Shown here piece by piece: positions 6,347 to 8,186 of a DNA stretch of 8,186 nt. The notes under the pieces were generated by a model that was not told the DNA's origin, made no database searches, and saw nothing but the letters and a program-made list of their open reading frames with translations. The position numbers were made by a program, and so were the translations under genes. Location of the stretch: positions 1 through 8,186 of the forward strand of contig NZ_CAMIHH010000128.1 in NCBI RefSeq assembly GCF_946220915.1. Direction: 5' to 3'. Positions within the stretch are counted from its first letter, which is position 1, and every line of letters starts with the position of its first letter. This DNA comes from an uncultured Flavobacterium sp. Lineage in GTDB: Bacteria > Bacteroidota > Bacteroidia > Flavobacteriales > Flavobacteriaceae.

Positions 6347-7525
6347 TTAATCCTCTTTCCTCCATTCTTTAGTCTGCTCAAACACATGCTCCAATATGGC
6401 GGCATCCTGCTCGGTAAACTCTATGTGGCGGCGCGACATTACAATTTTAGCGGTTTCAAAGGCTTTTTTAGGGAGATAGGTTGTAAAGCCCGCTGCACCG
6501 CCCCATGAAAAGCTCGGCACAAAATTACGCGGAAAGCCGCTGCCGAATATATTCGCGCTTACACCCACCACAGTCCCGGTATTGAACATGGTATTGATGC
6601 CGCTCTTGCTATGGTCGCCCATCATGAGCCCGCAGAATTGAAGGCCGGTCTTTACGAAGCTCTCTTTTTCATAGTTCCACAGTTTTACTTCCTCATAGTT
6701 ATTCTTCAGGTTGGAGTTGTTGGTATCGGCCCCAAGGTTGCACCATTCGCCAAGCACCGAGTTGCCAAGGAAACCGTCATGCCCTTTATTGGAGTAGCCA
6801 AACAGCACAGAATTGTTCACTTCACCGCCAATGCGGCTGTGAGGGCCTACGGTCGTAGCGCCATATACTTTAGTAGCCAGCTTTACCTGCGCTTCCTCGC
6901 ATAGTGCAAACGGCCCACGGATAACCGAAGCCTCCATGATCTCGGAGTTTTTACCGATATAGATAGGGCCCGTAGAAGCATTAAGGGTTACGAATTCCAG
7001 CCTGGCACCTTCTTCGATAAAAATATTTTCGGGCGCGATGGTATTTACGCTGGCCGGTATGGGTTGTGAAGTACGCCCTTCGGTAAGCAGTTCAAAATCC
7101 TCACGTATGGCAGCATCGTTTTTTGCGAATATGTCCCATGGATTCTCTATGCGCAGGCAGGCTTCGGTATATTCAATGATCTCGTATGTGTCAAAATCCA
7201 CTTCTTCCTGTGTATCTTTTGTGTAGAAGGCAATAACGTCCTCGCCGCAAAAAATGGCTTGGTTGGCTTCGAGCGCCGACACCATTTCGGACAGCACTTC
7301 ATTTGGAAGGAAGGAGGCATTGATCATTACATTCTCCTCCATCTCTACCATCGGGAATTTATCCATGAGGTATTCCTCGGTTAGTGTGGTGGTGGTATAG
7401 CCAAGGTATTTTTCCCACTTTTCGCGAATGGTAAGTATGCCTACCCGGATTTCGGCCACCGGCCTGGTAAAGGTAAACGGCAGGAGCTGGTTGCGCACAG
7501 GGCCGTCAAAAAGTATATAGTTCAT
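6347..7525 (-). CDS. GlmU family protein (nucleotidyltransferase-like plus left-handed beta-helix)
   Basis: This 392-residue protein is of the type annotated in Bacteroidota as 'GlmU family' or putative sugar nucleotidyltransferase. Residues 1 to about 150 form a diverged nucleotidyltransferase-like domain starting MNYILFDGPVRNQLLPFTFTRP. Residues about 165-335 contain hexapeptide-type repeats of a left-handed beta-helix, with IFIEEGARL, GPIYIGKNSEI, TTVGPHSRIGG, GFLGNSVLGEWCNLGADT and TVVGVSANIFGSGFP. The classical nucleotide-binding signature LAAGxGTRM of true GlmU is absent; the equivalent stretch is LFDGPVRNQLLPFT. UDP-GlcNAc synthesis therefore should not be assumed, though sugar-phosphate or acyl transfer in envelope metabolism is a fair guess. 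It is predicted to be cytosolic. A good promoter is seen 16-50 bp upstream, and the nuclease gene follows 32 bp downstream. Confidence 0.87.
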   Translation of the reverse strand: MNYILFDGPVRNQLLPFTFTRPVAEIRVGILTIREKWEKYLGYTTTTLTEEYLMDKFPMVEMEENVMINASFLPNEVLSEMVSALEANQAIFCGEDVIAFYTKDTQEEVDFDTYEIIEYTEACLRIENPWDIFAKNDAAIREDFELLTEGRTSQPIPASVNTIAPENIFIEEGARLEFVTLNASTGPIYIGKNSEIMEASVIRGPFALCEEAQVKLATKVYGATTVGPHSRIGGEVNNSVLFGYSNKGHDGFLGNSVLGEWCNLGADTNNSNLKNNYEEVKLWNYEKESFVKTGLQFCGLMMGDHSKSGINTMFNTGTVVGVSANIFGSGFPRNFVPSFSWGGAAGFTTYLPKKAFETAKIVMSRRHIEFTEQDAAILEHVFEQTKEWRKED

Positions 7526-7546
7526 TTTGCTTGCTGGTTTAGGCTA

Positions 7547-7577
7547 CGAAAATAGGGCAAAGTTTGAAAGTGGCAAA
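7547..7577 (-). promoter_or_regulatory. Promoter of the GlmU-family gene
   Basis: On the minus strand, TTTG (7577-7574), a 19-base spacer and TATTTTCG (7554-7547) match the Bacteroidota form TTTG-N19-TAnnTTTG with one mismatch. The -7 box ends 22 bp before the ATG at 7525. The -33 element falls inside the period-8 repeat run. A second box, TAACTTTG (7581-7574, minus), overlaps the -33 element but has no partner upstream. Confidence 0.55.
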
Positions 7578-7638
7578 GTTATGATGTTGTAAAGTTATAA
7601 AGTCGTAAAGTCAAAAGTTTATAAAGTTTTGAAGTCCA
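7559..7638 (+). repeat. Degenerate octamer tandem run (consensus AAAGTYRT, about ten units)
   Basis: AAAGT or a close variant starts at 7559, 7567, 7575, 7591, 7599, 7607, 7623 and 7631 (GAAGT), always 8 bases or a multiple apart. The unit at 7583 has decayed to GATGT and the one near 7615 is shifted by one base. The third to eighth units include AAAGTTAT, AAAGTCGT and AAAGTCAA. This run and the facing 15-bp repeats fill most of the 220-bp gap between the GlmU-family promoter and the rpmE2 terminator. Confidence 0.75.
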
Positions 7639-7675
7639 TAGTAAGAACTGGCTCAGTAATGTGTACCAATGCTAT

Positions 7676-7739
7676 GTCTTTCGACTTTGTGACTTTCGGC
7701 TTTGTGACTTTCGGCTTTACGACTTTCGGCTTTGTGACT
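7676..7739 (-). repeat. 15-bp tandem repeat, four copies plus a partial, facing the octamer run
   Basis: GACTTTCGGCTTTGT occurs at 7691-7705 and 7721-7735, with GACTTTCGGCTTTAC between them at 7706-7720. A diverged copy, GTCTTTCGACTTTGT, is at 7676-7690 and a partial GACT at 7736-7739. On the minus strand each unit reads ACAAAGCCGAAAGTC, an AAAGTC-type octamer plus a heptamer, so it is related to the run at 7559-7638 but in opposite orientation. Bases 7708-7726 pair with 7599-7617 in 17 of 19 positions. Confidence 0.85.
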
Positions 7740-7745
7740 AATAAC

Positions 7746-7773
7746 AAAAAAGCCTCCCGTTTCCGGAAGGCTT
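7746..7773 (-). terminator. Intrinsic terminator of rpmE2
   Basis: On the minus strand AAGCCTTCCGGAAACGGGAGGCTT forms a stem of five to six pairs (AAGCCT/AGGCTT), one mismatch and three more pairs (CGG or CCG side) around a GAAA loop. A T-run from 7750 to 7746 follows. It begins 21 bp after the rpmE2 stop codon and is a textbook rho-independent terminator. Confidence 0.9.
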
Positions 7774-7794
7774 CTGTATTGCGTTGTCCAAAGA

Positions 7795-8046
7795 TTACTT
7801 TTGGAACTTGGCATATTTGTTTTTGAACTTGTCGATACGCCCTGCGGTGTCGATAAGTTTTGATTTACCAGTGTAGAAAGGGTGTGAAGTCCTTGAGATC
7901 TCCATTTTCACTACCGGATATTCAACTCCTTCGTGCATTATTGTTTCTTTTGTGTCAGCTGTAGACTTTGTGATAAAAACCTCGTCGTTTGACATGTCTT
8001 TAAATGCTACCAGCCTGTAATTTTCCGGGTGAATACCTTTTTTCAT
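7795..8046 (-). CDS. rpmE2: 50S ribosomal protein L31 type B
   Basis: This 83-residue protein is bL31 of the type B (zinc-free) class, a small large-subunit protein that helps bridge the two ribosomal subunits. It opens with MKKGIHPENYRLVAFKDMSN and has the HPFYTGKSKLIDTAGRIDKFKNKY segment (55-78) diagnostic of L31. The CxxC zinc motifs of type A are absent, since there is no cysteine at all. In many Proteobacteria and Bacillus type B is a zinc-starvation paralogue, but in Bacteroidota it is commonly the usual form; no Zur-like site is evident here. The gene is monocistronic: promoter at 8153-8182, a leader of about 100 nt, an A/T-rich start region without a Shine-Dalgarno site, and a strong terminator 21 bp downstream. 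Confidence 0.97.
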   Translation of the reverse strand: MKKGIHPENYRLVAFKDMSNDEVFITKSTADTKETIMHEGVEYPVVKMEISRTSHPFYTGKSKLIDTAGRIDKFKNKYAKFQK

Positions 8047-8147
8047 CTTGATAAATTTTTTTATTGTTGGCTGCTCCCCGCCCTGAAGCTTCTTTTACAA
8101 GAAGGTATAAACGGCCACAGCTTTTTGTTTAAATATTTTTTATTTGA
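8047..8147 (-). promoter_or_regulatory. Long rpmE2 leader with possible fold (candidate ribosomal protein leader)
   Basis: From the predicted transcription start to the ATG is about 100 nt with no ORF. On the minus strand CTTCTT-GTAA-AAGAAG (8104-8089) is a 6-bp hairpin closed by a GNRA-type GUAA loop. GCTGT (8121-8117) can pair with GCAGC (8074-8070), with one wobble pair, enclosing that hairpin. The 3' part, GGGCGGGGAGCAGCC (8083-8069), is unusually G-rich for this AT-rich gap. Autoregulation by L31 is a guess. Confidence 0.35.
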
Positions 8148-8152
8148 GAGTG

Positions 8153-8182
8153 CAAAATTACAACTATTTTTTAATAATCAAA
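8153..8182 (-). promoter_or_regulatory. Promoter of rpmE2
   Basis: On the minus strand TTTG (8182-8179), an 18-base AT-rich spacer and TAATTTTG (8160-8153) match the Bacteroidota housekeeping promoter TTTG-N19-TAnnTTTG, with spacing one short of ideal. This is the best promoter match in the window, as expected for a ribosomal protein gene. Confidence 0.75.
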
Positions 8183-8186
8183 GTGT

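Noticed and set aside
5875..6372. Plus-strand ORF of 165 codons
   Set aside because: It is antisense to the nuclease gene, whose catalytic residues are all conserved; low-complexity composition and no recognisable domain.
7676..7739. Possible CRISPR array
   Set aside because: Repeats are 15 bp and directly adjacent with no spacers, and no cas genes are present.
7629..7826. Plus-strand ORF of 65 codons with a repeating FVTFG-type peptide
   Set aside because: It is the translation of the 15-bp repeats, running on through the rpmE2 terminator and into the antisense of rpmE2. The peptide repeat comes from a DNA period divisible by three, not from selection on protein.

Overview
The window looks like a chromosomal segment from a member of the Bacteroidota, most likely a Flavobacterium-like Flavobacteriaceae. 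The evidence is a zinc-free type B ribosomal protein L31, a 'GlmU family' protein of the type common in this phylum, a PepSY-like (BLIP-fold) secreted protein, a lack of Shine-Dalgarno sites with A/T-rich start regions, and several matches to the Bacteroidota promoter form TTTG-N19-TAnnTTTG. No rRNA, tRNA, CRISPR array, intact transposon or phage gene is visible. Most of the window is ordinary housekeeping and accessory-metabolic sequence.

Layout. (1) 21-1669, plus strand: a tight three-gene operon encoding a pirin-type bicupin, a small YjdJ-like GNAT acetyltransferase and a zinc-ribbon SAM methyltransferase. The first two genes are 3 bp apart and the last two overlap by ATGA. (2) 1670-1774: a convergent gap with short hairpins. 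(3) 1775-3145, minus strand: mtaB, the tRNA t6A37 methylthiotransferase. (4) 3146-3532: a divergent promoter region followed by a broken antitoxin-like gene (in-frame TAA, no partner toxin, clearly AT-richer than its surroundings). (5) 3533-5134, plus strand: a peptide-type ABC transporter substrate-binding lipoprotein with a TTG start and no transporter partners. (6) 5246-5674, plus strand: a secreted PepSY-like protein with a clear internal duplication. (7) 6314-5700 and 7525-6347, minus strand: a membrane-anchored staphylococcal-type nuclease behind the GlmU-family protein, probably cotranscribed. (8) 7555-7740: two facing runs of short AAAGTC-type repeats, one with period 8 and one with period 15. 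(9) 7746-8182, minus strand: rpmE2 with a strong intrinsic terminator, a near-consensus promoter and a leader of about 100 nt that may fold.

How it fits together. The genes do not form one system. mtaB and rpmE2 serve translation, while the substrate-binding protein, PepSY-like protein and nuclease act at or outside the cell envelope. The pirin operon probably performs a small metabolic or repair task that cannot be named from sequence. I did not find a convincing new multi-gene system. The items most worth a second look are the facing octamer/15-mer repeat block, the toxinless antitoxin remnant lodged between a promoter and the substrate-binding protein gene, the rpmE2 leader, and the unusual ATG-TAA-CAA-TTG start of the nuclease gene.
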